A DNA stretch of 64,000 bases from Natrinema amylolyticus_A. GTDB taxonomy: Archaea; Halobacteriota; Halobacteria; Halobacteriales; Natrialbaceae. Of the stretch, positions 1 to 8,602 are shown piece by piece; position 1 is the first letter of the stretch, and every line of letters begins with the position of its first letter. A model generated the notes under the pieces. The model did not search any database. It saw only the letters and a list, made by a program, of their open reading frames with translations, and had not been told where the DNA came from. The position numbers and the translations under genes were made by a program. The DNA is taken from the NCBI RefSeq assembly GCF_042678045.1, contig NZ_JBHUDI010000002.1:1-64000 (forward strand), read 5' to 3'.

Positions 1-60
1 ATATCCCCTCCCTGCTCGCTTCGCTCGCTGAGGAAGAGGGCTTAGCGCCTCGATTCAGCT
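1..60. repeat. GC-rich palindromic stretch at the window edge, possibly an IS end
   Basis: Bases 5-40 hold complementary runs (CCCTCC with GAGGG, and GCTCGCTTCGCTCGC internally) that can fold into a hairpin. The layout resembles the palindromic right ends of IS200/IS605-type elements such as the one at 57.46 kb, but no transposase part is visible and the window begins here, so this is a weak call. Confidence 0.25.
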
Positions 61-128
61 AAATGCGTATGCGTTGTACTATCGAGGTCAATCAGATGTT
101 TCAAGTTTGCTGATGGTCCATATCCGCC

Positions 129-1148
129 ATGGACGGGCGCAATCGGCAGGCATTCCTCATCGGCATCGCCGGGGTGATCGCGGCCTTTACGATCCTGTTC
201 TTTCTCGTCGGCGCCCGTGACGTTCTCGACTCGTTGCTGTCGGCGACATCTTCTCTGGTCGTCGTGACGTTCGCACTCGCGCTCGGCTGGCTGGCCGCCT
301 GGAGTCTGATGTTGCGGACCGTGCTGGCCGCGCTCAGCATTGATCTCCCGGTCGGCAAGTCGTTTCTCGTCTATGCTGGGGCCGTCTTCACGAACAACGT
401 TACCCCGTTCGGGCAGGCTGGTGGCGAACCGATCGCCGCCTTGCTCATCTCGAAGACATCCGATGCCCGCTACGAGACCAGCCTCGTCGGGATCGCGACT
501 GTCGACATTATCAACGTCATTCCATCGATCGCGCTGATCCTCGTGGGTGTCGGCTACTACGCGACCACTGCAGCGATCGGTGAACGTCTCGAGACGGCCG
601 TCGGCTCGGCGGTCGTCCTGATCGCGGGCATCGTCCTCGTAATGGCGCTCGTGTGGCGGTATCACCGGACGATCGTCGAGCGACTCCCCGCGCTCGTCGC
701 GCCCCGACTCGGCCGACTCGGACTCGAGCGCTTCGACTCCGAGACGCTCGAGGAAGACATCGCCGACCGACTGGGCCGGTTCTTCGAGAACATCGAACGC
801 GTGGCGACGGACCGGTGGCGACTGGCCGCAATTATCGGCCTGTCGCTGTGTGGGTGGCTCTTTCAGACGGCTGCGCTCACGGTCGCGTTCGCGGCGATCG
901 GCCACGATGTCTCGGCGTATGTCCCGCTCTTCGTGATCCCGCTCGCGAACCTCGCGGGCGCTGCGCCGTTGCCAGGCGGACTCGGCAGTATCGAAGCCGC
1001 ATTCGTCACGCTTCTCGTTCCCACGACTGGCGTTGCAGCGTCAACAATCACCGCGGCCGTCCTCATTTTCCGGGGCGCAATCTACTGGATGCCTGTCCTG
1101 ATCGGCGGGCTGTCGGTGTCGGCGTTCGGCATCCGGGCAGTGCAATAA
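129..1148 (+). CDS. UPF0104 family integral membrane protein (flippase-like, LPG synthase TM fold)
   Basis: This 339-residue protein is almost entirely hydrophobic, with about eight membrane segments. It carries the family's conserved polar stretches: NNVTPFGQAGGEP near residue 90 and PGGLGSIEAAF near residue 285. The family (UPF0104, related to the membrane domain of lysylphosphatidylglycerol synthase) is common in haloarchaea and is thought to act on lipids or lipid-linked sugars; the substrate is unknown. The ATG at 129 gives a short cytoplasmic N-terminus just before the first membrane segment, as usual for the family. The gene stands alone, with no operon partner. A long open frame on the opposite strand is a codon-bias shadow. 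Family assignment is firm; biochemical role is not. Confidence 0.82.
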   Translation: MDGRNRQAFLIGIAGVIAAFTILFFLVGARDVLDSLLSATSSLVVVTFALALGWLAAWSLMLRTVLAALSIDLPVGKSFLVYAGAVFTNNVTPFGQAGGEPIAALLISKTSDARYETSLVGIATVDIINVIPSIALILVGVGYYATTAAIGERLETAVGSAVVLIAGIVLVMALVWRYHRTIVERLPALVAPRLGRLGLERFDSETLEEDIADRLGRFFENIERVATDRWRLAAIIGLSLCGWLFQTAALTVAFAAIGHDVSAYVPLFVIPLANLAGAAPLPGGLGSIEAAFVTLLVPTTGVAASTITAAVLIFRGAIYWMPVLIGGLSVSAFGIRAVQ

Positions 1149-1596
1149 ACCGTTGTTGGCTGACCAAGACTATCGCCGTCAGTCCCAGAGGGCGACCGAT
1201 CGACCGTATGCCGGGAGAGATCTTCCGATTTCAACGCCTTGCTCTATACCCAGTCCCGCTCGTGAGTACGTTTAGTTGCTCAAGTTGGCGCTCGTCACTT
1301 GCTGTTGTAACCGATTGGCGAAAAACGGACAAACAGATATCGATTGGAGTCGGGTTAGTTCTTCCCCTGCCAGTAGACGGGCAACCGGAATCGGACGCCA
1401 GCGTCGTGGAGTTGCCACCTGAGTTCCAGGCCGACCCACATCAAGATATTAATCCGTTATTGAATGTCAGTATGGAAATCAGTGCCTGAGAAATCAACTT
1501 GGCTTCGGTTTTGCGAAACGACAGGTGGGAGGGACAGATAGCCGACGTATTTTGATAGAAGCATGTCATCGATACAGTCAATAAAAATAGTATCTA
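1149..1596. other. Intergenic, no supported gene
   Basis: About 450 bp with mixed composition between the UPF0104 gene and a PAP2 relic. I see no protein with recognisable motifs and no convincing promoter or terminator; only short unsupported reading frames are present. Confidence 0.5.
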
Positions 1597-1884
1597 TCAC
1601 TCACTCCCGTCGGACATCATAGCATTTTCACTTTCATCGGTAGTGTGGACAGATCTGGCCGTCCCCTCCACGCGAGTAACTATCTGCTTGGCTCCAGAGA
1701 GACTCCCTACGGCGAGAAGGATGCCTGCGATAACGTCGATCAGTCAGTGGATGGCGAGGTACATCGTTGAGAAGACGACACAGATCGTCACGAACGACGC
1801 AATCGGGACCCACCGCGGATACTCCCGCCGCGATCGCCAGGCGAACAACATGACGACGACCGCAAGCGATGTGTCACACGACTC
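1597..1884 (-). pseudogene. PAP2-superfamily phosphatase, C-terminal relic
   Basis: The minus strand from about 1884 down to the stop at 1597-1599 reads in one frame like the end of a type 2 phosphatidic acid phosphatase: a degenerate DTSLAVV (family SLHTSLAV), membrane segments, then YLAIH-stop-LIDVIAGILLAVGS. In living members the last motif reads YLxIHWxxDVxAG, so the tryptophan TGG has become TGA. The N-terminal half and the first catalytic motif are not found upstream. I infer a truncated, stop-interrupted gene. The tail after the last membrane segment (ending MMSDGSE) is typical acidic haloarchaeal sequence. Confidence 0.6.
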
Positions 1885-2064
1885 TCGAGACTCGTCGAAA
1901 CTCCTTTATAAATTATTAATGTTTTGATAATTCAACTAGTATATGTGTATTTTATCTGTTGCTGAGGGTCTCAAGAATGGTTCTTATACACGTATTGCAT
2001 TAGCCACCGGATCGTTCTGTACAGGGATTGCACTTATCCGTGCATGCGGTGTATGTCTCTCTGT

Positions 2065-2352
2065 ATGCCCGAAGAAGTCCTGTTCAAATCAGAGAGCGGA
2101 CAGAACCGAGAAGAAATCGCATCATATCTTCACAGTGTCGCTGAGAAACTCGAACAAGGCGACGCAGTCACACTCAAATCGGGTTCCGAGTCCGTGACGA
2201 TGGAACCGCCAGCCCACCCGACGTTCGAGGTCAAAGCCGAACGCGAAGGGCCGACGGACGGGCCCGGTAAATTGAGCATCGAGTTCGAGCTCGAATGGGA
2301 CGAGAATGGTAGTGAGGGAGACGGCGAGAGTGGCCAGTTAGAAATCGAGTGA
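2065..2352 (+). CDS. Amphi-Trp domain protein
   Basis: A 95-residue acidic protein matching the amphi-Trp domain family as I know it: an N-terminal LFKSES, a helix EEIASYLHSVAEKLEQGD, a strand VTLKSGSESVTMEPP, and a closing strand SIEFELEWDEN. The family is small, widespread in haloarchaea and of unknown function. An in-frame ATG lies 21 bp upstream, but the family begins close to MPEEVLFKSES, so I chose 2065. It has no evident operon partner; a PAP2 relic lies upstream and an IS relic downstream. Confidence 0.65.
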   Translation: MPEEVLFKSESGQNREEIASYLHSVAEKLEQGDAVTLKSGSESVTMEPPAHPTFEVKAEREGPTDGPGKLSIEFELEWDENGSEGDGESGQLEIE

Positions 2353-2749
2353 TCAGTTGCACATTGCACACGACAGTGCGTTCGCTGCAAATCCGCCGAA
2401 ATCAACTGCGATGTGAAGTGGCTCGTTCTCTGACATTCCCCATGTAGTGATCCGACACGTAACTCGAGATTAGGTGTTTTGATGTGCACAGCCGTCGCCT
2501 CCCCATTCCTTTCGAAAAGTAGCCTCGATAAGCCACCGCTGTCACGCGATATGTCTCCTAACTGAAAACGGATGGGACACGACCTGATTGTGATCCGCGC
2601 TAGTCGAGATCGGCACATCCACGAAAACCCCAACTGGTTTCGTCTCTCCGATCTCTGGCTTTCGGCCACCACTCAAGCTTCGAGACACATGCTCAGTACT
2701 TCACGAAGCTGGGTAGTTGAAAAGTCTGCTTGCATGGAGTGTGCCTAGT
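2353..2749. other. Intergenic, no supported gene
   Basis: Nearly 400 bp between the amphi-Trp gene and the ISH3-type relic. A minus-strand open frame covers part of it but mirrors the amphi-Trp gene and has no family features. The outer end of the transposase relic probably begins near 2700, but no terminal repeat could be fixed. Confidence 0.45.
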
Positions 2750-3817
2750 GCCCAGCAAGCAGACAATTCAATCCACGAGGACTAATTCCTTAATTTCCTC
2801 GTCAACACGATTGACGAGGAAGTCGATCGATACTCTGCGAGAAGAGCGAAGGCTCACTTCATCAAAAACACGGTTCTGTACCACCTCCGCAAGAAGTTCG
2901 ATCTAATCGGTTGAACAAGCCGGCAATACGCTGCTTCAGAAGGATGTTCTCGCTATTCTGCCTGAGCAGGTGGTGGTCGTGGCTGACCTCCACCTGCGAC
3001 CCTACTATGGTGACGAAGACGAGACGAACGGCCCCTATCACTCGGAAGCAAAACGCGGAACGACTGCGTTCCACGCCTGCATCACTCTACGCGCGTGTGA
3101 AGAACAAGCGGTTCACGCTGGCAGTGCGCCGTCTCGAAGACGGCGACACTGACAACAGCGTCCTTGGAGCGTTTCTTGGTGTTCTCGATGGCTTTACTTC
3201 AGCGTCAAGGCCGTCTATCTTGACCGCGAATTCTACGACAACAAGTGTCTCAGGTTGCTTCAGGCACACAATCACCCCTACGTCATACCGATCGTCCGGT
3301 GGGGAAAGACGATCAAGCAGGAACTCTCGACTGGCTGGAGCCGAATAATCCAGCACGATCTGACGGGGAAACTCAACGGACACAGCTGGACCGTCGAGTT
3401 TCCCGTCTACATCGACTGTACCTACCAAAACGGCCGTACGACGAACATGGAGTGGCGCATCACGGCTACGCCGCTGACGCGCCGTTCATTGAGACGCCAC
3501 GAGACGCTCGATACTACTACGCGAAACGCTTCGGTATCGAGGCAAGCTACCGACTCTCTGAACAGAGTGATGTGACAACTTCGATACAATATCCGGTGGT
3601 TCGGCTGTTGTACGTCGTGGTGAGTCTGCTGTTGCAAAACGTCTGGCGGTATCTGCACTGGGAATATGTGGCGACGCTCCGCCGTGGCGGGCGTCGCCTC
3701 TGGTCCTGGTCGTTCAAGGAGTTCATCAGCATGATTCGACGGGCAGCGTGGACGGCTCTCGCGGTGCGTCGGGCCGTCCCCGCAAATCGACCACCTGACG
3801 ATCAGTTCTACCGCTAA
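2750..3817 (+). pseudogene. ISH3-family (DDE) transposase, decayed
   Basis: Read across all three plus frames, this stretch reconstructs most of a haloarchaeal ISH3-type transposase: FLVNTIDEEV (from 2789), KNTVLYHLRKKFD, ADLHLRPYYGDEDETNGPYH, AKRGTTAFHA, RVKNKRFTLAVRRLEDGDT, VKAVYLDREFYDNKCL, YVIPIVRWGKTIKQEL, RFGIEASYRLSEQ, LLYVVVSLLLQNVWRYLHWE and the C-terminus AVRRAVPANRPPDDQFYR ending at 3817. Several frameshifts and one in-frame stop near 2912 break it, so it cannot encode active enzyme. No clean terminal inverted repeats were found. The identification rests on the order and wording of these motifs. Confidence 0.75.
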
Positions 3818-4175
3818 CCACCGACCGAGTACGCCCTCTCCCAAGTGGCAACGCTGTCGCGTCAGCGGCTGATCGCCGCCGACAGCGACAGCTTCTCACC
3901 GATCGTCGAAGAGAATCAAACCGGTCACGGTGACCAGCGACGGAACTCTGGCTTCAGACCGGCTCAGCTGAAGATGACTTGTGAGGTACTGGGAGTGACA
4001 CGACAGGAAACATAGAGTTCCAAAGCGTGTTTTCGTCGCGCCTTCATTCAACGTGGGCCGAAAGGCGCAGCCATTGTCGAGCAGGTCCGAATACCGCTTT
4101 CAGAGTGATGTTCGGCCGGTCGTTGCCCGCGAAAGCTATGAGCCCTGCTCGAAACGAGATCGCCGATCCGAGCTG
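3818..4175. other. Intergenic between IS relic and mrp
   Basis: About 360 bp that should hold the right end of the ISH3-type relic and the 3' flank of mrp. I see no gene, tRNA or clear terminator. Confidence 0.45.
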
Positions 4176-5405
4176 TCAATCTCGGAACGTTACGGCGGCT
4201 TCGTTCAGCCGCGCCGCAGTTCGGGTCGCGGCAATTCGGAGCTGCTCTCGGGCAGCACCGCCGTCGTCCCTGAGAGCGAGCGGAGGCGCTCTGTCGCTTT
4301 GCATTCGTTCCTCGTTCGTACGAGGTAACTCGAGGCGCCCGATGAGGGGAACGTCGATGCCGGGCGGACGGACCGGTTCACTGTCACCGTCTGGAGTCCC
4401 GACGGCTGGTTCGAGTGGGACGCGACCCAGAACGGGAACGTCGAACTGATCAGCCAGGTCGTCAGCTCCACCGGTCCCGAAGATGTCGTGCATCGACTCA
4501 CAATCCGGACACTCGAATCCGGCCATGTTCTCGACGATCCCCACCACCGGTGTGTCGTGGCGTGCAAAGCCGACGAGGCCGCGAGCGGCGTCGTCGACCG
4601 CGACTTCCTGTGGTGTGGTCACGATGACGGCGCCGGCGATAGGGAAGTGCTGCACCAGCGAGAGGTGGGCGTCTCCGGTCCCCGGTGGCAAGTCGACAAT
4701 CAGGTAGTCCAGTTCGCCCCACCGAACATCGCCGAACAGCTGCTTGATGAATTCGTCGACGAGCGGGCCCCGCCAGATAACTGGGTCGTCCTCGCCGGCG
4801 ATGAACTCCATGCTCATCGCCCGAACTCCGTAGGCCTCGCGAGGGACCATCTCGTCGTCGGTCGTCGCGTTGGGTCGTCGTTCATCGAGGCCGAGAAGCG
4901 TCGGCGCGTTGGGCCCGTACACGTCGGCATCGAGTAGGCCGACTGCCGCGCCCGCATCCGCCAGCGCAACCGCGAGGTTCGCTGCGATAGTGCTCTTGCC
5001 GACGCCGCCTTTGCCCGATGCGACGGCGACGACGTTTTTGATGTCCGGAAGCATATCGACGTGCTCTCCCGGATCGGCAGCGCTGGCCCGGAAGTCGATG
5101 TCGACCGACTCGACACCGGTGACCGTCTCAGTGGCAGCCACCACGTCCGCGGCGAGCTGCTCGCGAAGCGGCTCGCTCGGTAGTGGAAGTGAGATCTCGA
5201 CCGACGCCACGCCGTCGCGCACGACGATGTCACTGATACCATCGATCGCTGTGAGGTCAGCGTAGAGGTACTCAGACCCTACGCCCGCCGAGGCGATGGC
5301 TTCTCCGACGGCCGCGGCGGTATCGTCCTTCTGATCGGCGTCGGATGGCGCTGTCGGCGTCCCATCGTTCTGTCCGGCATGAGGAGTCTCGTCGGAATCG
5401 ACCAT
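4176..5405 (-). CDS. mrp: Mrp/NBP35-type P-loop ATPase with N-terminal MIP18-like domain (Fe-S carrier)
   Basis: A 409-residue protein. Residues 1-35 are a polar haloarchaeal extension; about 36-110 is a MIP18/DUF59-like domain; the MRP ATPase follows, with the deviant Walker A GKGGVGKS at 131-138. A CxxC pair (GFECPDCES) about two-thirds along is where Mrp/NBP35 dimers hold a bridging 4Fe-4S cluster. Mrp proteins bind and transfer Fe-S clusters to apo-enzymes in the cytoplasm. It lies 6 bp downstream of the 1062-aa molybdoenzyme gene on the same strand, so co-transcription is likely. I infer a role in loading that enzyme or its FeS partner, although a general housekeeping role cannot be excluded. 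Confidence 0.85.
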   Translation of the reverse strand: MVDSDETPHAGQNDGTPTAPSDADQKDDTAAAVGEAIASAGVGSEYLYADLTAIDGISDIVVRDGVASVEISLPLPSEPLREQLAADVVAATETVTGVESVDIDFRASAADPGEHVDMLPDIKNVVAVASGKGGVGKSTIAANLAVALADAGAAVGLLDADVYGPNAPTLLGLDERRPNATTDDEMVPREAYGVRAMSMEFIAGEDDPVIWRGPLVDEFIKQLFGDVRWGELDYLIVDLPPGTGDAHLSLVQHFPIAGAVIVTTPQEVAVDDAARGLVGFARHDTPVVGIVENMAGFECPDCESMHDIFGTGGADDLADQFDVPVLGRVPLEPAVGTPDGDSEPVRPPGIDVPLIGRLELPRTNEERMQSDRAPPLALRDDGGAAREQLRIAATRTAARLNEAAVTFRD

Positions 5406-5411
5406 CGACGG

Positions 5412-8400
5412 TCAGTCCTCACCCTGCAGGCCGAACTCGTCCGGATCCCATCGCTCCTTGCGGCCGACCGGGCCGTCCAGATACCAGGCGTCGTCCTCGT
5501 CGGGGTCGATCGGCGGCGCGATCGGTCGCTTGAGCCACTTCGGTCGGCGCTTCCCGTCAGGACCATCGGCTGGCTGTGTCTTCTCGACCCACTCGCGGTA
5601 GATCTCCATGGAACGGTCGGTATCGACGTAGACATCGCCGTAGTAATCGTCCGGCTTCGCCGGCTGGATCCGGACCTTCTGGTGCCAGCAGTGCATCCCC
5701 GAGATGGGGTCTGGGTGGGGTGCGTGCGTGAGATTCTGTGGAACGCCGCCGTCGGTCCACCAGACTCTGGCGGAGTCGGGATCGTCGCTCTCGAACGGCC
5801 CGATGCCGGACTGCTGGCGCATCCCCCACTTGCTGTCCTCGTCTTGCAGATCGACCGTGACCTTTCCGTAGGGGTCGCCGCCCTCGTCGAAGTCTCCGTC
5901 GCCATCACGGTCGATCTTCCACTGGCCCATGTGGTGGCTCATCGCGGCGATCCCGGGCTTGATCGACTCGGTGACCCACACTTCGTTGACGTAGTAGCCG
6001 ATATCAGTCTCGACGCGCACGAGGTCGCCCGTCTCGACGCCCAGTCGCTCGGCGTCCGTACGGTGCAACCAGACCGGGTTGTTGTGCGAGATCTCCTCGA
6101 GCCATTTGGAGTTCGACGAACGGGAGTGAATCGCCGTCGGCAGGCGGAACGTCGGCACCAGCACCATCTCACCGTTCTCGTAGTCGATGTTTTCCGGATG
6201 GACGTGGCTTTTTAGATAGTGGGGGATGGTGTACTCCTCGTCGTCCCAGCCCCACTCGGCAAGCGTCTTCGAGTAGAACTGCTGCTTGCCGGTCGGCGAG
6301 GGGAACCCGCGTTTCGGTTCGCCGTCAACGACCACGCCGAGAACCTGCGTCTCGAGGTCCGCGAGAGAGCCATGCGGAACCGTATCGTACCCCTCAGGAT
6401 GATCGGCCCCCTCGTCGATTTCGGCCGACTGCGCCGCCCCTTCGGGGATCGAAACGTCGGTGTCCGCATCCAGTACCCGGTGGATGGTCCCATATTCGTC
6501 GACGAACACGCCGTCTTCATCGAGCAACGCCGGATCGAGCGGCTCCTCGTGGAGTTCGTACTCGTTCTGGCTGGCTTCGAACGCCCCGTGGTGTTTCATG
6601 TACTCGAGGGGCTCCATGCCGGCCTCCTCGGCCGCTTCGACGAGGTTCTCCTCGTGTTCGAAGACGTAGCGGTAGTACTCGTCGACGGTCATCTGCGGGG
6701 GCTCGTCGGCGGCCTCGTTACTGCTCGGTGCTTCCTGCTCGGCCGCGCTGTCGTCTCGCTGTGTCGCCGCACCGCCGTTCGCCGCGGCCGTCTCGCCGTC
6801 CCGATAGGGGCTCTCGAAGTACTCCCGGATACCCAGCTCACCGTCTTCGTCGACGCGCCAGGAGAGGTCCATCCAGAACTCGTCTTCCTCCCAGACCTCG
6901 CCCGGATTGGCCTCGTAGGTGCGCTCGATGTCCTCGCCCTCGCGCTCGGCGAACTCTCGCTGGACGGGCTGTCGGTACGTGACCCACGTCGCGGCGTGGG
7001 TTTCCTGACTCTGGATATCGTGGCGCTCGGGGCTGTGACCCATCGGCAGGACGTAATCCGCGAAGTACGCCGTCTCGTTCCAAGTGGGCGTCAGCGCGAC
7101 GTGCATTCCGACCTTTTCCTCGTCGCTCAGCGCCTCGATCCAGGAGAACCCGTCGGGGTAGGTATAGACGGGGTTGAACACGCGGGTGAAGTACACCGAC
7201 AGCTTGCCACGGCCCTCCTTGAGGAAGTATGGCAGGAGTTGACTCATCTCGTAGTGGGCGAAGGGCCACTCCGGCGGCAACTGGAGTTCGTCCCACAGCT
7301 GCTGGCGCGGCGGCTCCTTCGGGAGTTCCGGCTCGAACTGGTGCCAAGCGTTGGGCGAGGTGCCACCTTTCGTGCCAACGCTGCCGGTGAGCACGGACAG
7401 GAAGTGCAGCGCCCGACTGACCTGCCAGCCGCCCTCGTTCCCCGACGCCGCCGAGCGCCAGATGTGGCTGGCAAACCGCGAGCCGGCGATGCCGATTTTC
7501 CGACCCACTTTCTCGATCGTGGCGGCGTCGACGCCGCTCTCGGCCTCGGCGTACTCTGGCGTGAAGCCCGCGTACGTGTCCCGAAGCACGTCGAGGTACG
7601 TCTCGAACGTCCGTTCGCGGCCGGGATGTTCCTCGTCGAGGAACTGCTGCCAGTTCACCCAGTTGGAGAGGAACTCCTCGTCATAGAGTCCCTCCTCGAG
7701 GATGACGTTCGCCATCGCCAGCAAGACTGCAGCCTCACTGCCAGGCTGGGTCGGGAGCCAATAATCGGACATGGCAGCGGTGTTCGACAGTCGCGGGTCG
7801 AGCACCGCGAGCTGACCGCCCTCCATGACGCCCTCGATGATGCGCTGGGCGTGGGGGTTGAAGTAGTGGCCGGACTCGAGGTGGGCAGACAGCAACAGGA
7901 TGAACTCGGCGTTGGCGAAGTCCGCGCTCGGCCGATCGTACTTGTGCCAGAAGGCATACCCCGCCCGGGCACCCGCCGAGCAGATGTTCGTGTGGGAGTT
8001 GTGGCCGTCCAGTCCCCAGGCGTTGATGACCCGGTCCATGTATCCCTCGTGGCCGGGCCGGCCGACGTGGTAGGTGATCTCGTTTTCGCGGCCGTCGGTG
8101 ATGGTCTCGCGCATCTCGGTGGCGATGTCCTCGAGGGCATCGTCCCAGGACACGCGGGTCCACTCGCCGCTCCCGCGCGGGCCGTCCCGCTTGAGCGGAT
8201 AGCGAATGCGCTGGGGATCCTTGATCTGGTTGATCGTGGCCGGTCCCTTCGCGCAGTTTCGTCCCCGGCTGCCGGGGTGTTCGGGATTGCCCTCGATTTT
8301 GCGGATGTCGCCGGTCTCCTTGTCGATGTAGGTGAGTAGCCCACAGCCGGCTTCGCAGTTGAAGCAGGCCGTCGGGACGACCGAGTAGTCCTTCGGGAGG

Positions 8401-8600
8401 CCCTCGGACTCGTATTCGACCCAGTCGTGCCACTGCTCGGGGTCAGGGTACGAGCCGAGTTCGCCCTCCGGGGCGATGCGGTCGATGCCGTCGACGCCGC
8501 GGCGCTGTCGCTGTTTTTTCGTGTTCTCGGTGCGGTTCGAAATGACGCCGAGTCGTTCGGCGAGCTTCTCGATGCGGCTCGGATCGAATTCGTGTCCCAT
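5412..8600 (-). CDS. Molybdopterin (Mo-bis-MGD) oxidoreductase catalytic subunit, sulfur-compound type
   Basis: 1062 residues, a size typical of tetrathionate/thiosulfate/polysulfide reductase or sulfite-dehydrogenase (SoeA-like) catalytic subunits. A 4Fe-4S site is visible at C79-x2-C82-x3-C86 with C116 in GRNCAKG. C207 in NICSAGAR is a candidate molybdenum ligand. An acidic Ala/Glu-rich insertion lies near 660-720, and YMKHHGAFEA follows it. The C-terminus is the molydopterin-dinucleotide-binding domain. The ATG at 8600 is chosen because it lies 2 bp after the upstream stop; a longer open frame upstream is shadow sequence. There is no twin-arginine motif, so the protein probably stays in the cytoplasm. 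It is encoded with a fused FeS/NrfD protein and mrp. The exact substrate cannot be read from sequence; the TusA/DsrE neighbours argue for sulfur chemistry. Confidence 0.8.
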   Translation of the reverse strand: MGHEFDPSRIEKLAERLGVISNRTENTKKQRQRRGVDGIDRIAPEGELGSYPDPEQWHDWVEYESEGLPKDYSVVPTACFNCEAGCGLLTYIDKETGDIRKIEGNPEHPGSRGRNCAKGPATINQIKDPQRIRYPLKRDGPRGSGEWTRVSWDDALEDIATEMRETITDGRENEITYHVGRPGHEGYMDRVINAWGLDGHNSHTNICSAGARAGYAFWHKYDRPSADFANAEFILLLSAHLESGHYFNPHAQRIIEGVMEGGQLAVLDPRLSNTAAMSDYWLPTQPGSEAAVLLAMANVILEEGLYDEEFLSNWVNWQQFLDEEHPGRERTFETYLDVLRDTYAGFTPEYAEAESGVDAATIEKVGRKIGIAGSRFASHIWRSAASGNEGGWQVSRALHFLSVLTGSVGTKGGTSPNAWHQFEPELPKEPPRQQLWDELQLPPEWPFAHYEMSQLLPYFLKEGRGKLSVYFTRVFNPVYTYPDGFSWIEALSDEEKVGMHVALTPTWNETAYFADYVLPMGHSPERHDIQSQETHAATWVTYRQPVQREFAEREGEDIERTYEANPGEVWEEDEFWMDLSWRVDEDGELGIREYFESPYRDGETAAANGGAATQRDDSAAEQEAPSSNEAADEPPQMTVDEYYRYVFEHEENLVEAAEEAGMEPLEYMKHHGAFEASQNEYELHEEPLDPALLDEDGVFVDEYGTIHRVLDADTDVSIPEGAAQSAEIDEGADHPEGYDTVPHGSLADLETQVLGVVVDGEPKRGFPSPTGKQQFYSKTLAEWGWDDEEYTIPHYLKSHVHPENIDYENGEMVLVPTFRLPTAIHSRSSNSKWLEEISHNNPVWLHRTDAERLGVETGDLVRVETDIGYYVNEVWVTESIKPGIAAMSHHMGQWKIDRDGDGDFDEGGDPYGKVTVDLQDEDSKWGMRQQSGIGPFESDDPDSARVWWTDGGVPQNLTHAPHPDPISGMHCWHQKVRIQPAKPDDYYGDVYVDTDRSMEIYREWVEKTQPADGPDGKRRPKWLKRPIAPPIDPDEDDAWYLDGPVGRKERWDPDEFGLQGED

Positions 8601-8602
8601 GG

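Noticed and set aside
42..905. 287-codon minus-strand frame
   Set aside because: Composition is Arg/Asp-rich and it is antisense to the UPF0104 membrane protein.
1380..1470. 28-codon minus-strand frame (MWVGLELRWQLHDAGVRF...)
   Set aside because: Protein-like wording but no family recognised and no promoter; too short to support.
6219..8339. 706-codon open frame on the plus strand
   Set aside because: It lies opposite the molybdoenzyme gene, is Arg/Leu/Val-rich with no motif, and arises from the high-GC codon bias of the real gene.
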